This document shows, piece by piece, positions 1-5,777 of a stretch of 9,776 nucleotides of DNA. The stretch is from Lachnospiraceae bacterium (GTDB lineage: Bacteria > Bacillota > Clostridia > Lachnospirales > Anaerotignaceae), in the NCBI GenBank assembly GCA_003543235.1, contig DPJA01000028.1, positions 20,556 through 30,331 of the forward strand, in the 5' to 3' direction. Position 1 is the stretch's first letter. Each line of letters opens with the position of its first letter. The notes beneath the pieces were generated by a model, which was not told the origin of the DNA, did no database searches, and saw nothing but the letters and a program-made list of their open reading frames with translations. The translations under genes were made by a program, and so were the position numbers.

Positions 1-146
1 CAAAAGAGGTGATGGAGATTTTAGGTATCTCCAAAAACACCCTGTATCAGTTGATTAATAACGGAAGTATTCCTGCCACAAGACTTGGACGTAAGTTGTG
101 GAGAATACAAAAACAAGCTCTGCTGGACTTTCTGGCTAAAAAATAA
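1..146 (+). CDS. Helix-turn-helix DNA-binding protein, excisionase family (5' end missing)
   Basis: The reading frame is open from base 3 and stops with TAA at 144-146, giving 47 residues of a protein whose start lies before the window. The residues read KEVMEILGISKNTLYQLINN, followed by GSIPATRLGRKLWRI and a short C-terminal helix ending LDFLAKK. This is the MerR/excisionase-type winged helix (HTH_17): a helix-turn-helix with an ILGIS turn, then a beta hairpin with the RLGRKLWRI wing. Members are usually 55-75 residues, so about 10-20 are missing. Such proteins bind DNA and act as recombination directionality factors or small regulators. It resembles the protein at 4017-4223 in layout (LGIS turn, then I/L-G-R/S-K wing) but is clearly a different sequence. 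No partner integrase is visible on this side. The family call is firm; the exact role is unknown. Confidence 0.8.
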   Translation, partial: KEVMEILGISKNTLYQLINNGSIPATRLGRKLWRIQKQALLDFLAKK

Positions 147-167
147 GATATCTATTCAACAAGCGTT

Positions 168-440
168 TTACTGATTTTTTTCAGTAATATTAAGGCTGAA
201 TTAAAGGCAATAAACTATGTGGATAACAATATTGCTTATTAAATAGCAGAAACAATAAGGAAAAGGGTTGAAAATAATATATTTACTTACGAATGGCAAG
301 AAATAAAAATCACATCCTGCTTTGGAATATGTACTTTGCCTAGTGATGCCGTAGATTGGAAGGCAAATGACATGATTTTGCTTGCAGATAAGAAGCTTTA
401 TGAGGCAAAACACACTGGACGAAATAAGACTGTTAAATAG
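168..440 (+). pseudogene. Remnant of a GGDEF (diguanylate cyclase) domain with the catalytic core deleted
   Basis: Frame 3 after the preceding HTH gene contains two pieces of a GGDEF domain. Bases 168-239 read LLIFFSNI...ELKAINYVDN, which fits the N-terminal strand and the F/L-K-x-I-N motif. After a TAA at 240-242, bases 243-440 read IAETIRKRVENNIF, then KITSCFGICTLP, then LLADKKLYEAKHTGRN and TAG. These match the conserved AE-IR-x-VE helix, the T-x-S-x-G-I-x strand and the ADKALY-x-AK-x-GRN signature at the C-terminus of diguanylate cyclases. The middle of the domain, including the GG(D/E)EF loop, is absent. There is no start codon or ribosome binding site. This is therefore a non-functional fossil with an internal deletion and no c-di-GMP synthesis is expected. 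The C-terminal match is strong; the N-terminal piece is weaker. Confidence 0.75.
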
Positions 441-488
441 AAATAATCATACTTTAAGCATATTTTTATATTTTAAACAATCAAGACA

Positions 489-522
489 AAGGCGTTGGAG
501 ATCAAATTGCATCTGACGCCTT
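489..522 (+). terminator. Possible stem-loop terminator after the GGDEF remnant
   Basis: AAGGCGT at 489-495 is complementary to ACGCCTT at 516-522, and AGAT (499-502) can pair with ATCT (511-514) inside the loop. The sequence after the stem is CTTTGTATT, only moderately T-rich, so termination efficiency is uncertain. It lies about 50 bases after the stop of the remnant and before the next promoter, the expected place for a leftover terminator. Confidence 0.4.
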
Positions 523-596
523 CTTTGTATTAACGTAAGATGTGGATTTCGTCTATTTATTTTTGACATGAAGTACGAGACTTTTTCTTCTGCTTT

Positions 597-605
597 TGAT
601 ATAAT
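597..605 (+). promoter_or_regulatory. Extended -10 promoter for the small protein/kinase operon
   Basis: TG at 597-598, one base, then a perfect TATAAT at 600-605 form an extended -10 element. No good -35 box lies 17 bases upstream. A TTGACA occurs at 563-568, but 31 bases away, so it cannot serve this -10. A start near 612 would leave a leader of about 108 bases before the ATG at 720. The leader can fold into a 9-bp hairpin (TAACC/CATT at 622-631 with AATG/GGTTA at 647-655, one bulged A). Confidence 0.6.
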
Positions 606-719
606 GTTAAATATAGAATGGTAACCACATTATTTGATTATCCTACAATGGGTTATGAAAAAGAGGACATAGCGTAGATATGCAAGACTAGTGTTTAATG
701 ATTAAGGAAGGTGCTATGA

Positions 720-923
720 ATGGAAAAAGAATATTTAGAAATTAATCTTCCCGCATATTTGCAGGAAGATATAGATAATCTTGTTGAGGGAAGAAAATTA
801 AACTTAAGTCTGAGACTGGATGCTTTATACAACGAGGTGCAGAGTTCTATCAATATTGCTATGTATGGCGGTCAAATTGATGAGGAACAGGCAAATTATC
901 TGCGTGACAAATATTTGCACTAA
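720..923 (+). CDS. Small protein of unknown function, upstream partner of the HipA/CtkA-like kinase
   Basis: This is a 67-residue protein starting at ATG 720, preceded by AAGGAAGG at 704-711, about 8 bases away. An ATG at 716 is closed by a stop after nine codons, so 720 is the start. The sequence is acidic and helical: LEINLPAYLQEDIDNLVEG, then a stretch rich in Leu, then DEEQANYLRDKYLH. It has no Cys pair, signal peptide or membrane segment, and no clear helix-turn-helix. The stop is followed after 16 bases by the kinase start, so the two genes are co-transcribed. In HipBA-type modules a small protein encoded before the kinase is the antitoxin. That role is an inference from position, since the usual HipB HTH domain is not seen. 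It could instead be an adaptor or a substrate of the kinase. Confidence 0.75.
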   Translation: MEKEYLEINLPAYLQEDIDNLVEGRKLNLSLRLDALYNEVQSSINIAMYGGQIDEEQANYLRDKYLH

Positions 924-939
924 GACTGGAGGTCGTTTC

Positions 940-1830
940 ATGTCAATTGATTTTACAAACTGTGAGCTGAATAAGTTTAAAGTTTATGGCGGTGCCAATG
1001 GCTCCAAACGAGGTATTCTATATAATGGAGAAAGCTATATGCTCAAGTTCCCTGCTGAAACAAAAATAAATAAGGGAATTAGCTATTCCAACAGCACAGT
1101 ATCAGAGTATATTGGTTGTCATATTTATAACCTGTTGGGTATTCCTGTGCAAGAAACGCTGTTGGGCATTTACGAGCATAAAGGAAAAACAAAGACGGTT
1201 GTTGCCTGCAAGGACTTAGAATCAGATGGATACAAATTAAAGGATTTTGCATCACTGAAAAATACTATTATCGACAGTGTGCGTGGAGGATATGGTACAG
1301 ACCTTTCTGACATCCTTCAAACAATAGAGGAACAGCACTTTGTATCACCTTTGGAGCTGAAAAAGTTTTTCTGGGATATGTTTGTGGTGGACAGCCTGAT
1401 TGGAAATTTCGACAGGCACAATGGTAACTGGGGATTTTTGGTCAACGAAGAGAAACAGCACATTCAAATATCACCTGTCTATGATTGCGGTTCCTGCCTT
1501 TTTTCAGAGATGGATGATGAATTGATGCAGAAAGTAATGTCAAACAAAGCAGAGCTGGAGTACCGATTATATGTTATTCCAAAATCAGCAATTATGCAGG
1601 ATAATAAAAAGATTGGATATTTTGATTTCCTGTGTTCCAACCAAAATGCCGACTGTACCAAATCGCTGCTTGATATATCCCAAAGAATGGATGAGGCGGC
1701 AATCAATCAGGTGGTTGATGATACTCCACTCATAACAGAGACAGAAAAAACTTTTTACAAGTTCATGCTGAAGCAGAGAAAAGAGCAGATTATAGATAAA
1801 GCTTTGGCATTGGTTTCAGAGCAAAGTTAA
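940..1830 (+). CDS. HipA/CtkA-like serine/threonine protein kinase
   Basis: This is a 296-residue protein. I chose ATG 940 because GGAGG at 928-932 sits 7 bases before it. The longer in-frame ATG at 820 would overlap the 67-residue gene and has no ribosome binding site. The fold is that of HipA-type kinases, and the length is close to the compact CtkA group rather than the roughly 440-residue HipA. Visible elements are a Gly-rich segment GGANGSKRG (17-25), the ATP-binding Lys in YMLKFPAE (K36), Glu in SEYIG (E56), the catalytic loop NFDRHNGNWGF (D158, N163) and the metal-binding YDCGS (D182). All key residues appear intact, so an active ATP-dependent kinase is expected in the cytoplasm. HipA family members phosphorylate targets such as glutamyl-tRNA synthetase and cause growth arrest; the substrate here is unknown. 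It follows the small gene by 16 bases and ends before a strong terminator. Confidence 0.85.
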   Translation: MSIDFTNCELNKFKVYGGANGSKRGILYNGESYMLKFPAETKINKGISYSNSTVSEYIGCHIYNLLGIPVQETLLGIYEHKGKTKTVVACKDLESDGYKLKDFASLKNTIIDSVRGGYGTDLSDILQTIEEQHFVSPLELKKFFWDMFVVDSLIGNFDRHNGNWGFLVNEEKQHIQISPVYDCGSCLFSEMDDELMQKVMSNKAELEYRLYVIPKSAIMQDNKKIGYFDFLCSNQNADCTKSLLDISQRMDEAAINQVVDDTPLITETEKTFYKFMLKQRKEQIIDKALALVSEQS

Positions 1831-1857
1831 ACATTAGAAAATTAACAAAATTAAATC

Positions 1858-1898
1858 AATCCCGATACCAGGACTAAAAACCTTGTATTGGGATTTTT
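1858..1898 (+). terminator. Rho-independent terminator of the kinase operon
   Basis: AATCCCGATACCAGG (1858-1872) pairs with CCTTGTATTGGGATT (1881-1895) through 15 positions with one wobble and one mismatch. The loop is ACTAAAAA, and a T run follows immediately. It begins 27 bases after the kinase stop codon. On the other strand the stem is not followed by a long T run, so it serves mainly the plus strand. Confidence 0.85.
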
Positions 1899-1953
1899 AT
1901 ACTTTTAAAAAGAAACTGTGACATTTTCTATTTTATCAATGTTCTTTAAAATA

Positions 1954-2322
1954 TTACGAGAGTGCCATAAGTTGAACAATAAACCGTGAGCATATATTTT
2001 CCGCAATTTGCCTTGCAGCCTTATCATCATAAATATGTGACGTTGCATTACGAGCATCAACCATTTCAAACCATATCTTTTCATCAGATATTACGTAGCT
2101 TTCGTAAGCTGTTTTTAAAACCTGCTTGGGAAATTGTAATTCCTTTTTCATACCTTGGTCAATTAAATACTCCTCTATAGCATTCCATGAAAGTTCAAAC
2201 GTAGATTTAAATCTCCAAATAACACCATCTCGTATAATGGTGTCATTTGGATTTTCATTATACACTGTTATTGCTTCATTGAGGCGAATAACTGCTTTTA
2301 AAAAGTTATCTATCTTTTTCAT
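1954..2322 (-). CDS. HEPN-domain protein, HI0074/HepT-like toxin (nucleotidyltransferase substrate-binding family)
   Basis: This 122-residue, mostly helical protein starts MKKIDNFLKAVIRLNEAI and includes FKSTFELSWNAIEEYL (38-53). That is the conserved core of the HI0074 family, whose members pair with a minimal nucleotidyltransferase (MNT). RNATSHIY at 91-98 gives the R-x4-H motif of HEPN RNases, followed by Tyr at +2 (R91, H96, Y98). In the HepT/MntA type VII toxin-antitoxin system this Tyr is the residue that MntA AMPylates to silence the RNase (established for HepT; inferred here). No intact MNT gene lies next to it; see the possible remnant at 2306-2410. An AAAGGAAAGGG stretch lies about 16 bases upstream of the ATG, which is farther than optimal, so translation may have been coupled to a lost upstream gene. 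It is convergent with the kinase operon. Confidence 0.85.
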   Translation of the reverse strand: MKKIDNFLKAVIRLNEAITVYNENPNDTIIRDGVIWRFKSTFELSWNAIEEYLIDQGMKKELQFPKQVLKTAYESYVISDEKIWFEMVDARNATSHIYDDKAARQIAENICSRFIVQLMALS

Positions 2323-2410
2323 AAAGTGCTACGCAATCCCTTTCCTTTAAATAATTTATATCATTATCATATTTCTCATCAAAGGCATACATTAAGTTAA
2401 GCATAACCAT
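2306..2410 (-). pseudogene. Possible C-terminal remnant of an MNT-type nucleotidyltransferase
   Basis: On the minus strand a 34-residue frame runs from ATG 2410 to a TAA at 2308-2306, overlapping the start of the HEPN gene by 17 bases. It ends DINYLKERDCVALYEKDR. Minimal nucleotidyltransferases of the HI0073/MntA type commonly end in a strand such as G-V-V-L/I-YEK, and their stop often overlaps or abuts the HEPN start. No catalytic GSRARG or DxD segment is found upstream, where the frame meets a stop within about ten codons and no ribosome binding site is seen. I read it as a possible leftover of the lost antitoxin. The match is short, so chance cannot be excluded. Confidence 0.3.
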
Positions 2411-2477
2411 AAAGCATAAAAAAAGCAATAGCTAACAAAGAAAAAAGAGGTGTACCCTGTAACCTAATGATACCGAA

Positions 2478-2520
2478 TCGCTCCACTTATCAGATATCCA
2501 ACATCTAATAAGTGGAGCGA
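2478..2520. repeat. 13-bp perfect inverted repeat downstream of the integrase
   Basis: TCGCTCCACTTAT (2478-2490) is the exact reverse complement of ATAAGTGGAGCGA (2508-2520). After one C/A mismatch, AGAT (2492-2495) pairs with ATCT (2503-2506), leaving a 7-base loop ATCCAAC. Neither strand has a T run after the stem, which argues against a terminator. It lies 70 bases after the integrase stop. That is the usual place of an attachment or core recombination site, and paired inverted arms are what a tyrosine recombinase binds. That function is inferred; no second copy was found in the window. Confidence 0.7.
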
Positions 2521-2535
2521 ACTTCATCTTTTAGT

Positions 2536-2561
2536 ATTAAATATAAGCTGTTATACTTAAT
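2536..2561. repeat. AT-only inverted repeat between the integrase and the 13-bp repeat
   Basis: ATTAAATATAA (2536-2546) and TTATACTTAAT (2551-2561) pair with one mismatch around a GCTG loop. A short T run follows on the plus strand, whereas the integrase is on the minus strand. It could be a weak terminator or part of the recombination site complex. Confidence 0.45.
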
Positions 2562-2589
2562 TTTCATTCTTATACCTAATATAAAATTA

Positions 2590-4005
2590 CTACGGTTCTT
2601 CTTCAAAAACCAAAACAAACATTACCCACCCAATATGTGAAACATTTAAATCTTCTATTTTAGACGGTTCTGGAATAAAACATTCTTTACATTTTTCATT
2701 CAAAATGGTTTTAATTTTTTCCATTCCAACCGCTAAATCATGTACATCAATTGCTATTTCATCAAAGTCTGGGGAAGTTAGGTGATACCCCTCCTGTTTT
2801 TTCTCCACAATAATGGGATACATCAGTTTTTCTGTGGTTTTACACATTCCCAGTGAATACAAGTCGTCCATAACTTTAATTTCTTCTTTCTTATGACTAC
2901 TTAACACATGGGTGTAGGTGTCCAAGGTAAATGCTACGGAATAATGCCCCATAATTACAGATAATGTTTTGGAATCCATGCCTCTTTCCATTGCCCTTGT
3001 AGCAAAAGTATGCCTTAGGGCGTGGAATGTAAACCGCCTCAACCCTGCTTTTTCAAGCATTCTATGATAATAATCACGAAAGGTTTTAGGCTCCATATAG
3101 CTTCCCAATTCATTTGTAACAACAAATCCGCTGTCTTTATAGGCACTGGACGCCAAAGCCTTATCTTTTAGCTGAATCTCTTTCCACTTCTTAAGGTCCT
3201 CCATTGCCCCTGCAGAAATTGGTATAACACGGGCTGAATTTTTACTTTTAGGTGTATCCAAAACAATTTCTGTTTTATTCTTCCCTGAATATGTATTAAG
3301 TCGGTTCAGGGTTCTTTTTACTGAAATACAGGAGTTAACAAAATCCATGTCTTGCCATTGCAATCCCATTAGCTCTCCTATTCTAAGTCCTGTTACAAAC
3401 ACCAGCCTTATAAATATCCCATAACGGTGGTGATAGCTCTCTTGTATCAACTTCTTCTGTTCATCCAGTGTAAACACTTCAATTTCTTTATATTCACCTC
3501 TTGGAATACGTACTCCGTCGCAAGGATTGTTTAAAATCAATCCCTCCTTTTGGGCTTGGGACAACGCCTTATGTAAGCAGTTATTCATATTTTTAATGGT
3601 TTTAGGCGACAATTTCTCCTCTTCATATTTGTAATTATACAGCCCTTGAATTACTTTTATTGTAAGTTCTTTTAACTTTATATCAGCAATTCCGTTAAAG
3701 TGGTTATTAATATAACCTCGGTAACTGATAAAAGTGGACTGCTTTAAAGAGTTTTTCATGTAGGTCTCCAACCATTCCTCCAGCCATTGCCCCAGTGTAA
3801 TAGTTCCAGTGTCGTTGGTTTGCAGAAATTTTGTTTTATAAATTTCCTTTTGCAATATTGCTTTTGCACCTTCTTTATTTGCTGCATAAAAAGAAGCCCT
3901 CTTGGGCTTTCCAGTTTTGTAATCTATGCCAGTTGTAATTCGAACCTCATATCGTCCGTCACTTCTTTTTCTTATACTGCCCTCATTTGTACCTCTTCTG
4001 CCCAT
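2590..4005 (-). CDS. int: Tyrosine-family integrase with a HicB-like C-terminal domain
   Basis: I chose ATG 4005 (MGRRGTNEGSIRKR) because an AGGGGGAA box lies about 7 bases before it. An ATG at 4050 would run back through the preceding gene. The product has 471 residues. The N-terminal 65 residues hold the AP2-like arm-binding domain of Tn916-type integrases (GSIRKRSDGRYEVRITTG). Residues 70-165 are the SAM-like core-binding domain and 175-380 the catalytic domain. Catalytic residues are visible: R208 (TGLRIGEL), a Lys in TPKSKN (about K253), H328 and R331 (FHALRHTF), H354 (MGHYS) and nucleophile Y364 (LDTYTH). It is therefore probably active. The family normally ends near residue 385. Here about 85 more residues follow (YPIIVEKKQEGYHLTSPDF, GMEKIKTIL, IPEPSKIEDL), which read like a HicB antitoxin fold. 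The excisionase-like gene ends 11 bases upstream, so both are probably co-transcribed. Confidence 0.92.
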   Translation of the reverse strand: MGRRGTNEGSIRKRSDGRYEVRITTGIDYKTGKPKRASFYAANKEGAKAILQKEIYKTKFLQTNDTGTITLGQWLEEWLETYMKNSLKQSTFISYRGYINNHFNGIADIKLKELTIKVIQGLYNYKYEEEKLSPKTIKNMNNCLHKALSQAQKEGLILNNPCDGVRIPRGEYKEIEVFTLDEQKKLIQESYHHRYGIFIRLVFVTGLRIGELMGLQWQDMDFVNSCISVKRTLNRLNTYSGKNKTEIVLDTPKSKNSARVIPISAGAMEDLKKWKEIQLKDKALASSAYKDSGFVVTNELGSYMEPKTFRDYYHRMLEKAGLRRFTFHALRHTFATRAMERGMDSKTLSVIMGHYSVAFTLDTYTHVLSSHKKEEIKVMDDLYSLGMCKTTEKLMYPIIVEKKQEGYHLTSPDFDEIAIDVHDLAVGMEKIKTILNEKCKECFIPEPSKIEDLNVSHIGWVMFVLVFEEEP

Positions 4006-4016
4006 TGTAATTCCCC

Positions 4017-4223
4017 CTAATTTACAGTTTGAGCGGCATTGCCAATCCACTCAATAAATTTATCTCTGGCAACCAATTTTCGACTACCTATTCTTATGGT
4101 AGGGAAATCCTGTCTGTTAAATAAGGCATAGGCATTTGTTCTGGAAATCCCCAAAACACTGCTAACAGCCTGTGCATTTAAAACGAGGGGTAGTTCTTCA
4201 TAACTTTTATACATATTTTCCAT
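4017..4223 (-). CDS. Excisionase-like helix-turn-helix protein
   Basis: This is a 68-residue protein with AAGGAGA at 4231-4237, about 8 bases before ATG 4223. LNAQAVSSVLGISRTNAYAL (15-34) is the helix-turn-helix, and FPTIRIGSRKLVARDKFIEWI (40-60) forms the wing and final helix of the MerR/excisionase winged-helix family (HTH_17). Placed 11 bases before the integrase and on the same strand, it most likely acts as the recombination directionality factor of the element, binding near the attachment site to favour excision. It may also repress its own operon. It is shorter than the average regulator but normal for Xis. A 90-base leader separates it from the replication-type gene upstream. Confidence 0.88.
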   Translation of the reverse strand: MENMYKSYEELPLVLNAQAVSSVLGISRTNAYALFNRQDFPTIRIGSRKLVARDKFIEWIGNAAQTVN

Positions 4224-4313
4224 AAAATCATCTCCTTAATTTTTTTACTTACTTGTAGCCCCCATAATATTTTTTTATCTACAGAAATAATATTTGTTTA
4301 AAAATTATGATTT

Positions 4314-5351
4314 TTACTGTTGTTCATCAATTAAATAAAGCAAGCTTGGCAGTTCCTTTAACCCACTTCTTTCACCAAGTGTAATGGGATTAATGTCATT
4401 CAAATAAAGAATTTGCAAAACTTTTTTAATTTGGCTTTCCTTTGCAATTTTTTCATTCACCAAAATTTTCTGAGCTAATCTCAGGTTATGATGGATGGAT
4501 GTTTGACTTATTATAGATACTGCAATTTTCTTATATTGATCCTTAATATTTAATGCTTCAATCTTTTTAATAGCATTTTTATACCTGTAGAATGTTCCAT
4601 CAGTTAAAAACTTTTTGGCATATTTCTTTAAAACACTTTCACTGTTTTCAATCATTTCGCATATGCAACCAATTTCACTAATATTGTTTTCCTTGCACAT
4701 TCCCCTAATTTGCCCCCGTAAGATATAGTGGCGTAGCTTCACTTCCATTCTAAGTGTACCAAACTTATAACTTGCTTCTTCCTCCGAATAACCAATGTCC
4801 AGCAATTGCCTATATTTGTTATAAAGCGTAAACTCCGTACTTTTTGATACTGCATCAAAGGAATTTTCAAATTTGATATTTTTTAAACCCGCCTTATATT
4901 TGTTACGGTAGTTTTTGTCTAGGCCTTTTCTTTTCGCCAATGCTATATATGCCATAACTTCTTCATCACTGTCCATTTGTATATCTACCGTAAAGTCAAC
5001 GCGGCCAATTGAAAACTGACTCAGGTTTAAATTCAAATTCTCTTCTTCAAAAGCTATATCCGTTGCTAAAAAGACCGAACTTAAATTTTGAAACTTAGGG
5101 TTAAAAAGTATGTTACCATCACCACCATTTGCAGCATTCAAATTAATTATTACCCTCATTAATATTGGCGGTTCTCTTCTAAACTGAAGAATAAGCCGAA
5201 TACCAGGATGTTTCAAATAGCAGTGGTACTCATTTCCGTTTTTTTTATAATTCTTAAATTCTCCTTTAGTAATACTCATAAGTTCTTGACTCTCGTTCCT
5301 AGTCATAACCCTAATAAATTCTATTGTATGTATTGAGAACAAGTTTCTCAT
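4314..5351 (-). CDS. Putative replication initiation protein, gene II/CRI-like
   Basis: This is a 345-residue protein starting at ATG 5351, with AAGGAGG at 5360-5366, 8 bases upstream. Key segments are GRVDFTVDIQ (116-125), EFTLYNKYRQL (173-183) and TLRMEVKLRHYIL (199-211). This order (R-x-D-x-T strand, Y-x-K motif, then L-R-x-E-x-x-L) is typical of rolling-circle initiators of the filamentous-phage gene II/CRI and related plasmid families, where a Tyr nicks the origin. The rest is helical and Lys-rich. I do not see a clear H-u-H metal motif, so the assignment rests on the pattern above and on context, and the protein may instead be an atypical member or a relaxase relative. It heads the minus-strand cluster rep-xis-int and is divergent from the 604-residue gene, with which it may share origin and regulatory sequence. 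Confidence 0.55.
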   Translation of the reverse strand: MRNLFSIHTIEFIRVMTRNESQELMSITKGEFKNYKKNGNEYHCYLKHPGIRLILQFRREPPILMRVIINLNAANGGDGNILFNPKFQNLSSVFLATDIAFEEENLNLNLSQFSIGRVDFTVDIQMDSDEEVMAYIALAKRKGLDKNYRNKYKAGLKNIKFENSFDAVSKSTEFTLYNKYRQLLDIGYSEEEASYKFGTLRMEVKLRHYILRGQIRGMCKENNISEIGCICEMIENSESVLKKYAKKFLTDGTFYRYKNAIKKIEALNIKDQYKKIAVSIISQTSIHHNLRLAQKILVNEKIAKESQIKKVLQILYLNDINPITLGERSGLKELPSLLYLIDEQQ

Positions 5352-5708
5352 TTTAAACGCCTCCTTATAAATTATCTTTTATTTAAAATCATGTTCTTCA
5401 CGTATAAAAAATAATTACTGAGGTGCGGCTATCCCTAAAGATAAGAATGCCATGGAAGCGGTTATAAAAAAATGGCAAGAGGATTAGTTTTTCCCTTACC
5501 ACCTACACCAATATATTAAATTTAAAACTTGATTTTATAACGAATTTTACCCTTTTAAAATGTTATATGAATTTATATTACACCTGTTAAAAATAAAATA
5601 TTATTAGTGCCACAACTATAATTTAATAAAGAGATATATGTCAATTCCACCACAAACCCCGCACTATTAAATATTTTTAATATTTCCATCTTTTTATCAT
5701 TTTATCTT
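5352..5708. other. Divergent AT-rich intergenic region, candidate origin or operator
   Basis: This stretch lies between the divergent replication-type gene and the 604-residue gene and is very AT-rich. It holds short symmetric elements: ATTTTA (5544-5549) with TAAAAT (5556-5561), and a palindromic ATTAAATATTTTTAAT after a C-rich CCACCACAAACCCCGC run near 5647-5662. No tRNA, complete gene or clear terminator is visible. A 21-codon stretch at 5422-5484, ending in TAG, reads GAAIPKDKNAMEAVIKK. It has protein-like composition but no start or ribosome binding site, and could be a fragment of a lost gene. By position this is where an origin and regulators of the element would be expected; that is inference only. 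Confidence 0.35.
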
Positions 5709-5737
5709 TTTACTAATTGTATAGAATTTGATATAAT
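5709..5737 (+). promoter_or_regulatory. Promoter of the 604-residue gene
   Basis: TTTACT (5709-5714), a 17-base spacer and TATAAT (5732-5737), with TG at 5729-5730, form an extended -10 sigma-A-type promoter. The possible upstream start codon ATG 5736 lies within this -10 box, which supports starting translation at 5778 instead. Confidence 0.75.
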
Positions 5738-5777
5738 GGTTTTATACAAATATTCTTATTCCCATGGAGGAAATATA

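Noticed and set aside
201..413. Minus-strand frame of 70 residues
   Set aside because: It is the antisense of the GGDEF remnant, with no ribosome binding site and a hydrophobic, Cys-rich composition typical of shadow frames.
563..605. TTGACA as a -35 box for the -10 at 600
   Set aside because: The spacing is 31 bases, far from 17, so only the extended -10 is accepted.
820..939. An N-terminal extension of the kinase from ATG 820
   Set aside because: It overlaps the 67-residue gene in another frame, has no ribosome binding site and is Cys/Arg-rich in an atypical way. GGAGG before ATG 940 and the family start support the shorter form.
1858..2561. A CRISPR-like or phase-variable repeat set made of the several hairpins
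   Set aside because: The hairpins have unrelated sequences and irregular spacing; no direct repeats with spacers are present.
4006..4050. Longer integrase start at 4050
   Set aside because: It would overlap the excisionase-like gene. The extra residues (MDWQCRSNCKLGGIT) are that gene's 3' end and the ribosome binding site read in another frame.
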